Origin: Oopsacas minuta
Lineage: Eukaryota > Porifera > Hexactinellida > Lyssacinosida > Leucopsacidae
Direction of reading: 5' to 3'
Assembly (NCBI GenBank): GCA_024704765.1
Contig: JAKMXF010000314.1
Span: 174,630-238,629, forward strand
DNA length: 64,000 nucleotides
Each line of letters begins with the position of its first letter. Position 1 is the stretch's first letter. Below are positions 31,693 to 44,329 of this stretch, one piece after another. The translations under genes were made by a program, and so were the position numbers. The notes beneath the pieces are model-generated. The model saw only the letters and a list, made by a program, of their open reading frames with translations, was not told where the DNA came from and did no database searches.

Positions 31693-34600
31693 TCGCGAAT
31701 AAATAAATCTTTCGGCACAGTGTCGCACAATGTTCTTATTGGGTAAGAGGTATTAGATAAAGATAGACAAAATAATACGTTAGTACATATAGGAAATCAC
31801 CCTGAAATTCCAAAAAATAACTGGAATTTTGTCAAAACCTGAGAAATATGGGAAAATGTCTTTAATGAGTCTCTACAAAATAATTCAAAGTAAATTGAAA
31901 TATCTTATACTCAACACATCCAAAGATAAAATTTGGAAGACTTGCAGTACAAAAATGGCATAGCACCAGCTATCCGGGACACAAGCAATCTTTGAATAAA
32001 AAGAACGCGGATCGAAAGCAATTTTTCTTATTCTCTCATATTGTGTACTCATTAAAGAATCCATTATATATTTGATATTTTGAGGGAAGTGGAAGAGATA
32101 AATGCCAGATAGCATTCTTAAATTGCAATTATTGAAGCTTTTTGAAATCCATCATAATGTGAGAAGCGTCCAAGGCAGGTTCGATTTCTACATACATATT
32201 AATATTCTGTAGAATGTAGTTTCGTTTTGTTGTAACCAGGATATACACTCAAGGAAAGATAAATACATCTCTCACTTGGGCAACTATACTATTGTATAGT
32301 ATAGTATAGTGCCAAGTTCTGAAATGAGCTGTTCTGTTGTTTTTAACATATGTAATTCACTTTCTGGTCACACGATCTGCGTTTCAGAGCCCAAAGTTAT
32401 ACCCAAAATTACAGATAATCTACTGTAACGTATACCAGCAGATAGATCTGAAATTTAATTGATGTGATTGCAATTTTGTTAGCACAAGATCCATCAAGTC
32501 CATTTGATAATCAGAATATCATTGAGACAATTTGTTGAATCTAAAATTAGTCTAAGTTATTCCAAAATAGGCTGAATGGCGAGAGAAAGCATTAAAAAAT
32601 AAGACATTTCATTACCCACTGAGAAACTTCAGGATATAAAATATTCTCGTTTTGACAGCTAAAGAAATTGCCCTTCCGAAATGAATAAATAGTTTTGTAA
32701 GATGGAAATTTCACACCTCCCTAACTTCATACTTTAGAACACTTTGAACCCTGATTTTATAGTTGATCCAATTTCTATTAAGATTTACGACTATAATACG
32801 ATTGTAGGACAGATTTAATGAATGAACCAGTTCTTTGCATACACTTGAAGAACCCAGATAATATGTCTAATCAGAAATCAATTCTAATGATTACCCAACA
32901 AATTTTTGGGCTTACTTCTCTCTCAGCTATAAAGTTTACGAACTTGTTTGTTCTATTCTTAACCCCATTTGTGTTTGTATTGTAAATATATTTGGGTGTC
33001 TATAGGTAGTCTAGGAACCATTGGAAAAGAAATGTATATGCATTAATATTTGACAAATTTCAACTAATTAAACTCAGAATTGATTGCAATGCAAGACATG
33101 GGCTAGAAACATTGGTGACTTAGGAGGAATATGCTTAAAAATGTCAAACAAAATATGTGTAAAAAAGATAGGGAGTGTTTAGCATTTATAACTAATGTAA
33201 CTCGATTAACAAGTGTATTTCAAAACAAATACAAATAAAAGTTTTTGAAATAAAGTATAGTGAGTAGAAATGAAATTTTGGAACACTTTAGGCCAATAGA
33301 AATTTGAGACATTTCAAATCCTGCATAGTTTGAGACTTTGTGGTACCATGTTATAAACAGTGTGAAATTGACAAATTATTCACAAATTACAGTATGATTC
33401 CACACAGCGAGTTTGATATTTCGTTCAATACTAATATTTCCGTGGAGTATTAGAAATATGCTTCATTTTCCAGCTTTAGCGAAAAGATTGGTCCTATGAA
33501 ACTCAGGCAAACAGAATTCCAAAACTGTTGAATTCACATAGAGATACGATAAACAAAAATGACCCCTTTTTAAACAAGCTTTGAAGCACTTGAATTGTTT
33601 CCAATAGTTGGTAAAGTATTTTCGTCGAGATACATGGAAAGTCATCGATTCAACATTCATACCACCAACTACACTTCCTTTACCAAAGCATCTATATAGT
33701 CTGTAATTGAAAATAGTAAACTAAGTCATATATTTAGCAGTCAAGAATTCAATTAAAATGAGACATTGTGATTTGATTACAGAATCTTATTCTACACATT
33801 TGGATAAGATTCTGAAATCAATGTCCATCACAGACACTCAACCTCTAATGTCTACTTCTTTGATTTATCATTATCAATCATCTTCACCTTCTGCCACTTG
33901 TTCCCATCTTATACCATGTGGCAATTGAAAAGGAAGGTACATAGTGACACTCGATTAGAAATTTCAAACAATTGCATATCCAATTGAGTTGAAAGGTTCT
34001 TCAGGTGTTAATTCGGAAGCATAGAATACGACTATCAAATAATAATTGCAATATCTCATAGAATGTTAATACATTACGGCATATTATAAGTATTAAATTT
34101 AGCATAAAACTATTCTCAATGTTATTTTGATGTACGCTCAATTTTGGTAGCGAATGTATAGCAATAATTTCCCTAATGCGCTCAAGATTTCCCTATAAAT
34201 TGTAAGATTCCTCAGAATATTAGTCCAATAATGTCGCAAGCCAAAATGTGCGCTCTCTAGTATTGTAAACCGAAATATCTACGAAAATAATTATAGAAAC
34301 TGCTTAGGAGCAGGCTATATGTATTGCTATCGTAAAGCTTGATTCAAGGCATTAATATTATGAATAATTGCAAGTAAAGTCTAAAGTGTAAAGTGAATAT
34401 TTTGCATTAAACAATTACACTAATTATGAATATTTCTAGAGCATGATTTCTCCGACAACAAAATAGAATAATTGATTCGAAATAGGTAGGATTCTACGAT
34501 GCATATCTCAATAGTCACATTATGGGTTATCGCTGGGAATGTTTGGATGAATAATACATTCTGTATTATAAATTATGCTTTCCAAAATTTCATCGGCTAG

Positions 34601-35464
34601 CAACACTTTGTACATAATAAGGTATCATAATAACGCATACATCAACTTGTCATCCAGACTAGGTCATGCTTTGGAAACTTTGGACATGTTTGATCAGGTT
34701 TGGTCACCTTGGTCCATATTTGGTCGCAGGTTGTAATACAACCTGAAAGTGCGAAAATATTGTTCAAAAGCCAAAGAAACTAACAAATTTAATGAATTTC
34801 GAAATGTATAATACGATCGACACAAAAATGGGTTATAAGAATATGGCCTCAAGATTCGAAGAGTCAAATATACTTTTATATGTCGGATAGAACCCGAATA
34901 GGATCTCGAACATAGAGCGCCCCTTTATGGAGAGTGTTTAACACCTGCATAAGAAAATGCGCGCTACTTGTATATAGCAAATACAAGCCAGAATATACAC
35001 TCTGAAACAACATCTGTAGGGAAGAAAGATAGGGAAAAGTAAAGACCGTAGAAATTATGAATCTTCATAAGTTCTATGGTGTGTGATCAATTATATTTTA
35101 TTGCATCACAAATTGCCTGAGCTATGTTCATTTATTCTGTATTATGTTTACACTTACTGTTTTACAAAGAACAAAAATTAATACATTATAATGAGACAAA
35201 GTATTCCACACAAAGGTAGTATGCAGGAATTTCCAGAGCGGCTACAGGCTCATAAATCCCAGCTCATATACAGCTAGACATAATAAATCGGACAAGACAC
35301 TTATATCGAATAATAAATTTATACATAGTTTAGGCGTACAAAATTGAATTGCTATTTTGGGAGTATGGCCAAAAGAATCTGAGTTTAAACTGATTTCAAG
35401 TGTAAAGTTTATAGTCAAATGTAATAAGTAAAATGAACACTGTTTGACTTCGTACTCATTGTAC

Positions 35465-35700
35465 TCATTTAACTTGCCCCGATCCGCATCTAAATGCTGA
35501 TTAGTGCTGAAAAGTGTGAGTCAAGAACGTTTCAAGTACGGATTGATGCGGGTCAGCTGCGGTGAAGTGCTGGTTTGGTGCGAGTCAAGTGCAGGTTGGG
35601 TGCAGGTTAAGTATGGATTAGTGTGGGTCTGTTGCAAGTTAGTGTGGGTCTGTTGCAAGTTAGTGTGGATCTAGTTCGGATTAAGCGACCGTTAGAACGG
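35465..35700. repeat. Degenerate G/T-rich minisatellite
   Basis: Repeated short units of the form AGTGYGGGTC / AAGTGCAGGTTGGGTG / TTAGTGTGGGTCTGTTGCAAG, including a perfect 21-bp duplication at 35616-35660. Strand-asymmetric (G/T rich on plus), unlike the surrounding DNA. Confidence 0.7.
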
Positions 35701-36510
35701 ATTAGCCCACAATAGTCCGCAAGACAAAAACCCTTCCAGGTTAACCCACAATAATTATCCGTGAGTTGGGGCTCTCTCAACCAGCATATATTGACCCGCA
35801 ACGAGCAGAGGCCTAATCAAACAGATCTAAAGGTTTCATAATGATCCAAAATGTTAAAAGAACGAATTGTAACCATTTCTACTGAGGACAAACACATAAT
35901 ACAGGGGAAACCTCGAGATCCGGTCATCCAATGTCAGGACGCCCAATATTCCTGGCACCATTATAACCAAATCCTATGAAAAAATGCGAATTATGAAGCT
36001 GATTTCATTGATAATAGAGTTGCCTTCAGCTGTACTTTGGTCTGGCTCATTGCTACCCACATATGGTTCAAACATCTAGATAAACAAATAAATGTATCTC
36101 AATATTGTGTTGAGATCCCTTTTATATAGCTGATCTATAGTATAGTATAGTTGTTCTGCAACACAGAAACATAATACCCTCATTCGAAAAGTGACTTTCA
36201 TTAACCCGAAATAATGACCTTTCCTGGAAGATAGAAAAGCAAATACACATAAACTGTACTATAGTATAGCTGAGCTATAAATACGATATTTGTTATTGGT
36301 TATATGTTATACTCTAATTGGATAACCGAAAGACTTTTGTTCATTTCAGAAATTCGCGAATATTCTACGATCCGTACCACCGACAAGATTGTACGGATCT
36401 CAGATGTTCTCCTATACTTCGAGGGGCACTTAATAGGTTTTGTGCCAGTAATGTTACTGATTGTTTGTAACCGAACCATTACAACATGAAGTTGCTATAC
36501 TTTTGAGAAA

Positions 36511-36580
36511 TTTATACTTGTCTTACATAGTTACCGTTATCAAAATTTATACTTGTCTTACATAGTTACCGTTATCAAAA
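36511..36580. repeat. Perfect tandem duplication of 35 bp
   Basis: TTTATACTTGTCTTACATAG plus 15 further bases is repeated without a mismatch at 36511-36545 and 36546-36580. Confidence 0.92.
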
Positions 36581-36758
36581 TTTGGATTTTCTAATTAGAT
36601 GGGGTTGGAAATACTCCTAGTGAGCGTTCTAAAGGACACGTAGCTTACCTTAGGTTAGCGATTGTTGTAAAATTGCTTTGGATTGGCTGGGACCAAATGC
36701 CAATCTTATGTTGAATCATTCCCTATGTCACATTAGAGACGGATGTTACCATTCATAA

Positions 36759-39018
36759 CACAGGTCAACAAATTTTCACATATTAGCCTCATCATGCAAA
36801 AATGGGTATTTTTCTGGACTACATTTTTGTGCTGATTTCAAATCTACCATTCATTCATCTCTCACACGTATACATGTTTTATATTCTAACTTGAAATTTT
36901 CGAATTCAATTTCGCAATATTACATATTCCATTATGCTTAATTAATGCTAAAGGTTATTCAGCTAGCCAATGTTACTTGTTATTAAAGTCTCAATGTGAA
37001 TAATTCAATACTTAATTGGGTATCAATTAGAATCTAACTATCTGGAATAGGAACTTGAAAAATTTTCACATTTGTGAGATATATAAGTTGATAAAGAAAA
37101 AGAAAAATATTTAAGACGTCAAAAACGTTGAGAGTAAGAATTTCTTTTGTAGACTCTATTGGGTTCAACCATGTATAACATCCAGCAAATAGTCCGCCAT
37201 TATATTGTCATTCCAGAAACCTTGATATCGATTTCCATTCTGAGAATGTCTTGGTGAAATCGTTTGCACTGTTCATTGCTTACAGCACCAAGGTTTTCTG
37301 GAAAAAACTCAAGATGGGAGTGCAAAAAGTTTAATTTCAATGACATACGGCATCCCATGTTTTCATATGATTGAATTAAGTTTCCTACACCCTCTAAATA
37401 CTCTGTTGACTTCATATTACCAAAAAGTTTTCACAAATCCATTTGGAAGATTTCCAATCTGTGAATTCTTTATAGGAATGTATACTGTCAAACTCTTCAT
37501 ACTTGAGAACTTCCCGAATTTGTGGTCCAATAAATACACCCTCTTTAAACTTAGCATCACTTAGTTTGAGAAATTTTTCAACAATATAGCAAACCCTGTA
37601 GAATTTGCTTTACCCATTGGTTGACGAAAGTATTCATCAATCCGAGTTTGATATGAAGTGGTGGCAAAAAGATGTTATTAGGATCTACCAATGGTGTATA
37701 TTCAATATCGGATGTTCCTACTTCATAATTTGTTCTCTTGGGCCAATCACGCTTTTGTAATGATCGATTATTGTACAACTGTCCCATAAACAGACCAATG
37801 AACTTAAGATCCCCACATATATTCCATCTGTGTGCCCTATATTTGATCGCATCCAAAACCTCTTCCAGGTTTATATAGGACTCTTTAAGATGTACAGGTT
37901 GCACAATTGGAATTGCAGGATTTTTATTTCCGTTATGCACTAAAACGGCTTTCAAGCTACGTTTCGATGAATCAATATACAGGCGCCAATCAAAAGATGA
38001 ATGTTCCTGTGACAAACTAGAAATCAGCCTGTCAATATCATTAGAATAACAGAGAGGACCATCAACTGTAAAATATTGAGCCAAATCAAAATTTGGTTTA
38101 CGGTAGCTGGACACAATAACATTCTTGATGAGTAAATTCTTTTGTTAAAGCCTTGATGCAAGAAGTTCTGCCTTTTCTTTCGACAGATCAAGATCCCTGA
38201 CAAAGTCATTCAATTTACCTTGTGTGAAGGTTTGGGGTGCTAAATTACTATCTTTAGGGAAGTATTCTGACCAATAGAAGATTCGCCCATTGAATATGAC
38301 AAAGTATCTACATCATCAGAAAGAGAATCAAATCCATAACACGTAAGAGTGGGGGCAGGCAAGGAGACATCGTGAGAAACTGGTGTGCGAGCAGATACCA
38401 AATCTGGGGAAATTATTTTATGTTAATTATTCATCCAAAACTCAGTGGTGTTTACGATGCAAAAATAACATTCATCGTAGTGATTCTTTGGTTCCCTCCA
38501 AACCATTGGTATTGCAAAAGGCATTTAAGTTTTTCTTTTGTTCACCCAATCACGTAAGTCACTAGACCAAGCAGAACAAATCACATGAGGCGCTCACATC
38601 TTATCTTGATCATATAGAGGACAATCAAAATACTGGCAATATATTCTCTTGAGGTCATTTGCTATGGTACGTCGTTGTGATTTTAAAGAAAAGGAGCCAG
38701 AAAAATAGCAAAAATGTCTGTTGTATTTGTACATCTGTGATGCATTATGAGAAACCAGATTGATTTATTCAAAAAGAGAAAAATAGAGCTAGTAAATTGA
38801 GATTCATTACATCAATATACAAATTGTGTTACTTTGCTATTGAAAAATTTCAAAATATTTAGAATTATATTATAGAAATTAATGGAATAATATAGTTGGA
38901 TTTTCTGAAAAAGCTAAACGTGATAGATAAAAACGGAGAGCAGATTAGAAATCAGGACAAAAAATCACGTTAGAAAAATCATATATGATCTGTGATGAAA
39001 AAACCTTGTTGACTTGTG
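36759..39018 (-). mobile_element. CAC-ended DNA transposon, copy 3
   Basis: The left end is CACAGGTCAACAAATTTTCA and the right end the complement of CACAAGTCAACAAGGTTTTT (12 of 13 bases match over the TIR). TAA occurs on both flanks (36756-36758 and 39019-39021). Length is 2,260 bp. Same minus orientation and same gene family as copies 1 and 2. Confidence 0.83.
37200..38725 (-). pseudogene. Putative RAG1/CMC-like DDE transposase, copy 3 (broken)
   Basis: N-terminal pieces are readable from about 38725: SGSFSLKSQRRTIANDLK, LYDQDKM then a stop, MPFAIPMVWREPKNHYDECY, then GKLNDFVRDLDLSKEKAELL (near 38200). The 178-codon frame 38114-37578 has LYIDSSKRSLKAVLVHNGN and ICGDLKFIGLFMG, so both candidate Asp are kept. 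The following ~20-residue block that should hold the Cys-x2-Cys pair is deleted cleanly, and the text resumes at RDWPKR. Downstream, after more breaks, HSHLEFFPENLGAVSNEQ (near 37300) keeps one His and the first Glu, while the other His is Asn. Not functional. Confidence 0.68.
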
Positions 39019-39021
39019 TAA

Positions 39022-42000
39022 TTAGACTCAACAATTCATTCGGCGACAATGTATGAGGGCTATCTAGAAGTGAATGGGTCTTCATAGTTTAAAAGATCAT
39101 TCTAGAATTCTATGTACCATCTCTTGACTGTAGGTATAAAAAAATTGTTGTTTAGAATTTTGCGAAGAATCATTTTCATTTCGTTCTTGTTTTCAAAAGT
39201 TTGAACTGTTTGGTATGATGGGAGCTGTGGGAGGGGTAACACGTGTCTATATATTTCTATTGATGATGTGTCTTAATTGTTGAAGTCGTTGTAGTGAAAT
39301 TAGGCTGAAGGAAAACTATAGAAGATAATGGTGTAAAACTTTCCCCAAGAGTATGATAACTTCATGTTTATCCAAAATCTCAAATGGTTTGGAAATGAAC
39401 AACCAGTACATTGTTTGCCTCAAAGATCCTTGAGTTCGCCTCGTATATTACGTGTCTCAAGGGAAAAAGACATTTGAAACCTATAAGCATTTGCAAATGT
39501 AGAACAATGAAAGAACAATAATTGTGGTAAAGTAAGTCAAATTTATTGGCAATACTATAAGTCATGAGGGATAAATATATTCTCAGAAAGTTGGAATATA
39601 GTACCAATCTCATAATATCATAATCAAATATATCAGCCAACAGGTCTTAAGAAATCCTAAATAGGAAAGCATTATCAACATACACCAATATCTATACGAG
39701 GGCGGTCCGACATTCTGCCCAGTGAGGCATTTTCTGAGGCCCTCAGCCCAAATACATTGTCCCTCTTCCTGGACCTGGTCGTTCTTAGCACAAATAAACA
39801 AGTTTGAAATAGACCAATATTTCACTCGGTTGCAAAGTTCGAGAAAATAATCTATGGACATATTCTGAACCTCACATAATGCAAATATACTGTGAAAGAG
39901 ATCACATGAATAAAATTCATAACTCATATTTGGAAATAGAATAGTGCGTTTGCTACTTTGGTCGCTGTGAGACAAGTGCCATATACTTAGCACCCTTTCG
40001 AATTTAGCTTAAAAAACATCAGCTACAATTCTCAATGTTTTGGTTCGCAACGCGACTGGATTTACTCAACACTAAGCGCCTCAAGTTTAAAAAATAGCGG
40101 ACATTGAAAATAATCGATGGTCAATCCAAATAGCAGTTAACAGTTTTCTATGAGTACGCTGGAGCTGCTACTTTGGATATTACAATAATTTAGGAACTTC
40201 ATGATATTGCATCGAGTAATAAAAAGTATCAAAATGTTCGAATTTTGAAAGAGTGAAAATTTTGAGAACCATCATGACGTAATAACATAATCAGCTTGCC
40301 TTTTATAAATATCATTAATTCTGACAGAAATGTTAGGGGTACTTGTGATTAAACCTAAAATGATTTCATTTGATATTCTTTGAGCCCAGGGCTGCATCTA
40401 GAATTAGGCAACCTGGGCACAGTGGATGTCCATATATTCAATTTCGCGTGACTCTTAAATATTAACCCAGGTCACTAGTCCTTATGTCATGATGTTCTCC
40501 GACAATTATGTCGATGTAGTCTATTATGTCAATATAAATATTAATGTTGTCAACGATGAATATGAAGAGGATAAACAAGAAATTTCATACTTGAGCAATA
40601 GTTACAAACATTTCAAACTCTTACGAAATCTTTGAGACTTGGTGTAATCCAAGACATTGCATGACCTCGCAATAACATAAGTATGTCACCGATGGCATAA
40701 ATGAAAACATCTATCTGACCAATTCTTAAAGATTTGGCAACTCTGGAGCAAAATGTATAATCAAGTAGCCACAGATCCGAAAGATTTACAATTAAAGACG
40801 CCAGAATCCGTGAGATACACGATAAACTTGTAAGAGTTGGCTTCTTTTGGAAATATCTCTGTGCCATGGTCACAGCTCGCAAATTCACGCCTACATTGCT
40901 AAGTCATACAATAATCTCTAGATTAAGTACCAAAATATGCATAGAAATATGTAATTTTGAGTAAAAACAACTCAATACATTAATTGTCTTTGTTGTAGGG
41001 AGCAGAAAATTGACATACACAAAAATGACATCCAAAATATTGCCCGCCCACACTCTTCAATTAATTCAGCTCTTCTCTGTCATAACCATTGGGTTTCTAT
41101 ATCAGGAAATTTCGGTATTCCCATAAGATCTAAAGTGGAATTCTCGAGAGAAACCTATAGCTCTCAAATAACTAGGTATCAACAAATTCTAGGGGTATCT
41201 ATCAGTGGCCTAACTGTGGGTGGGGGGACATTGCACCCCATACACAATACTTGCCTACCCATTTATTGAAAGTGACGAATTCCTACAAACCAAATAATTA
41301 TGTAAAATAGGATCATAAACCGAATAAGTCTCAACAATTTGAGGTGGTAATTCAAAATGCTACAGCTCGTTGGATTTTGGAAATCTTATAGACTTCAATG
41401 TTAGTGTGAAACTTTTAAGAGAGGAAGATAATGAGTAGATTCAAAATGTCCAAAACATAGACGGTCTTTTTCATGAAATTCAATGAAGCCATCTCCAGCT
41501 GAAAGCAGGAGCGGTTTCAGCCTCGTTACCATACTGTTCAACACAAAATTCATCAAATGCTGCTACCAACCTTTGCCAGCTCTCTTTGAAGCCAAAGATG
41601 AAGAATCCTTGAGTAGAGCAATGAAACACAGTTCGAGTTCAAAGATTCAGGAGAACGAAAGGTTTTTGATCAAGGATATATTATTTTAAATATTTATTAT
41701 TTGCACTCCGTCATGAAATTTAGCAAAATCAAAAAAATCAGTTGGAAATGTCTATAACATACAAAGTTTGGATATGCTAAGGCTAATTAAAGGTTTCTCA
41801 AACAGTGAATCATGTCCATAGAGATGGAGTACCAAAACGAGTAAATCACAAAATTGAACCAATATTATTGACTTTCCATTAGTCGAGATTACTTTCTAAA
41901 CATGAAGAGGATGATAGATCCAGGGATAAAATTCATTATATAATAGAATAGGGTGTGAATAGCATTTTTTATCCCCATAATCGCCTGGAAATCGATTTCA

Positions 42001-42519
42001 GAAATACTCCCATAAAATTATACGTTAAAATAAATGTTATGATAACCAATTTCCATGGGATCATATTTTCTAAGCATGATTGAACACAATGTGGCAATAT
42101 ATGGAAATAGGCATATCTCCAAAATTTAGAGTTTCATGTCTTCTTATAATGGATGCTAGATTTCCATCGAAAATAAAACTTATGGAACTTTTCGGGTTTC
42201 GTATGTGGTCAGAGGCGTAGTCAGAGGCGTAGCCAGGGTGGCATAAGCGGGACATGCCGCACCTTTTGTGCGGCTTTAACTACACCTCAGCATCCAACAT
42301 TTCATGGTTGACAAAATTTGACAAAAGGTTATCAAAATATAAATAATTTTACTCTGGCTTTTCATTATTCGACAAATTTGCAGAGTTACCAAAATTCAGG
42401 TAATTCATTGATCAGACCGAACAAAAAAACGAAGAAATTTTGATAAAATATACCCGTTTCTATGTATTATTGTCAATAAAGTATCTCAATAATATAAGCA
42501 TATGTCATGTCTGAGTATA
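39022..42519 (-). other. JIP intron A-B, middle portion
   Basis: No gene recognised. A mariner-end-like TATACGAGGGCGGTCCG at 39692-39708, the inverted interspersed repeat (40381-40470) and a duplicated 15-mer (AGTCAGAGGCGTAG, 42208-42235) hint at further eroded transposons. A 91-codon minus-strand ORF (40613-40888) is of more balanced composition but unrecognised. Confidence 0.45.
40381..40470 (-). repeat. Inverted copy of the 31619-31692 interspersed repeat
   Basis: See the plus-strand copy. About 75 bp align with a handful of substitutions and one insertion. Confidence 0.6.
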
Positions 42520-42521
42520 TA

Positions 42522-43145
42522 CAGTGGAGTCTGCCAAAACGGACACTCCAAGAAGCGGACAACCAGAAGCTGCAACCAATAATTTTCGTAGATATCACAA
42601 AATTTACATAATAATATGAGTGCTATACAAGTTCTATGTCTTTCAAGTCTTTCAACAATTCTTTCATTATCAATGTAAACTTTGGGTCCATAAAGGCAGT
42701 ACGCATACTTTCTCTTTCGTAACCTCAGCAAATACTTTTTATTTCTCTTCTCAAAAATTGTGAAAGTCGAGGATATTTTGAAGTAGCTATAGGTATTGGC
42801 ACACAATAGATACTGTAGCTAGTCTGCAAGTGTCAACTAGCAGACAAAGTTGTCTTCCTGACTCATTTGCGCACCCATTATAATATATATAGAGTATAAA
42901 GCAATGCCAATATGCTTACGTTACTCATAAGTCATCACTCTACATCATATTCATTCTTATCACAGTATAATAAAACTTGTGACTTCTCCCATAACTATTC
43001 AACTATAATACATGCAAAATTGCATTCAAAATGATACATATGAGGTGTTTTGATAAAAAGATGGACTAGTCTCCGAGAAGCGGACAATTCTTTACAACGG
43101 ACAGAAACCATGTCACCAACGTGTCCGTTATCGGAGACTCCACTG
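42522..43145. mobile_element. 624-bp non-autonomous Tigger/pogo-like element
   Basis: Left end CAGTGGAGTCTGCCAAAACG and right end, complement of CAGTGGAGTCTCCGATAACG, flanked by TA at 42520-42521 and 43146-43147. Additional GGACA / AGCGGACAA blocks recur just inside both ends (near 42540-42560 and 43075-43110). No transposase is recognisable, so this is a deletion derivative or MITE. The CAGTGGA..TCC..TAACGGAC pattern is typical of Tigger ends. Confidence 0.8.
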
Positions 43146-44329
43146 TAGTTATCAACCATTTACTTTTGTGTTAAAAAGTACGAAATTGGGATCGAGTGAG
43201 AAATTAGGTATCCAAAATTAAAGAGATAATAATACTAGAAAATGGACACGCATACTAAATGTTTAGTGAAGAATGTTCTTTTGCCTTTATGTTTGATAGC
43301 GATTAGTTCGTTCTAAGCTAAAATATAAGTTCTAGAAATCTATAAAAGTATTTGCTGAAATATTTTGGTTTAAGGCAATGAATTCTCTAGCTAGCATTTC
43401 TTCATTTTGATAGCTAACCATTGCTCAAGGGTTGCTAGCAGCCCTCTCATATAGAATGTGCTAGCATCTCCAGTAATCCAGGGGTTACCAACAACCCCTA
43501 GAAACCCCACCGCATATGGCTAAGTATAAGTTCGGTTTCACCTTGAACAGACTTATGATAAGCTAATTATGTATTGTCTTGCTCGTAATAAATGTACATA
43601 CATGAATTTTCAACTCACGCAAATTTTGTCCTTCCGTATTTGACACAATGTATGTACATGATTATATTGTAATACCCCAAGATGCTGAGATGCGAGCTAA
43701 CTAGATTTCTGCTTTGCAATTTAGCGAATAATTCATCGGATTAACATGATTTTCCAATACAATTGTGATTCCATATCATTTTAATCAATTCTGGAGCCAT
43801 CCTCCATCTTCGCAGGATCCGAAATTGTATAGATTGTCAGTAATACTTCCCATTTTTGTATAACTTTTGATTGCCTAGTGGGCTAACTTTGGCGAGATTT
43901 CAGCTTTGTGAACATTTCATTAATATTTCTATTATCAAAGATTGTTATAATTTAAGGATCGATACAGATTCGTTGTGAAAGTAGAGAATCGAACAGGAAA
44001 TTAAGGGATTTATCCCATCCACAAATTTTCAAATTTATGCTATGTTTAAAACTTAAAATGTCAATGATTTTAGAATATCCTTTAGGTTAGTCTGAAATCA
44101 TCGCAAGCAATATTTAGAAAATCGTTTTTGTATATGGCATGCCAAATTTTTCCTTTGAAAACCCTATATTCGAAGGAAATCTCCCACAATGGGCAATTTC
44201 AAAATACTGTCTGTTGATTCTTATCAATAAGCAATCAGTTACTATATCATATTCCAAGTATGCATTGAGAGGAGAGTGAACTTGCTTGTGTCGAGAAACA
44301 GTCGTTACCGAAGCCTCCTTAACTGCAAT

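Larger units (their letters stand above)
30217..36755 (-). other. JIP intron A-B, 3' portion
   Basis: Intronic DNA of the 19.3-kb intron (30217-49521). No gene is recognised. A 129-codon minus-strand ORF (30411-30800) has no identifiable motif. The region carries an interspersed repeat (31619-31692), TATAGTA-rich tracts (near 32290, 36135 and 36255), a degenerate minisatellite (35465-35700) and a perfect 35-bp duplication (36511-36580). Confidence 0.5.

Noticed and set aside
32281-36270. Repeated TATAGTATAG tracts
   Set aside because: Short simple-sequence palindromes; no consistent unit or boundary.
39610-39993. 127-codon minus-strand ORF beside TATACGAGGGCGGTCCG
   Set aside because: The start resembles a mariner terminus, but I could not find the opposite end or any transposase motif, so no element is called.
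40613-40888. 91-codon minus-strand ORF of balanced composition
   Set aside because: No recognisable domain and no convincing splice sites in phase with the JIP exons.
42200-42260. GGCGTAGCCAGGG-type sequence with a duplicated AGTCAGAGGCGTAG
   Set aside because: Looks like a transposon terminus seen in many genomes, but with no partner end or target duplication it cannot be called.
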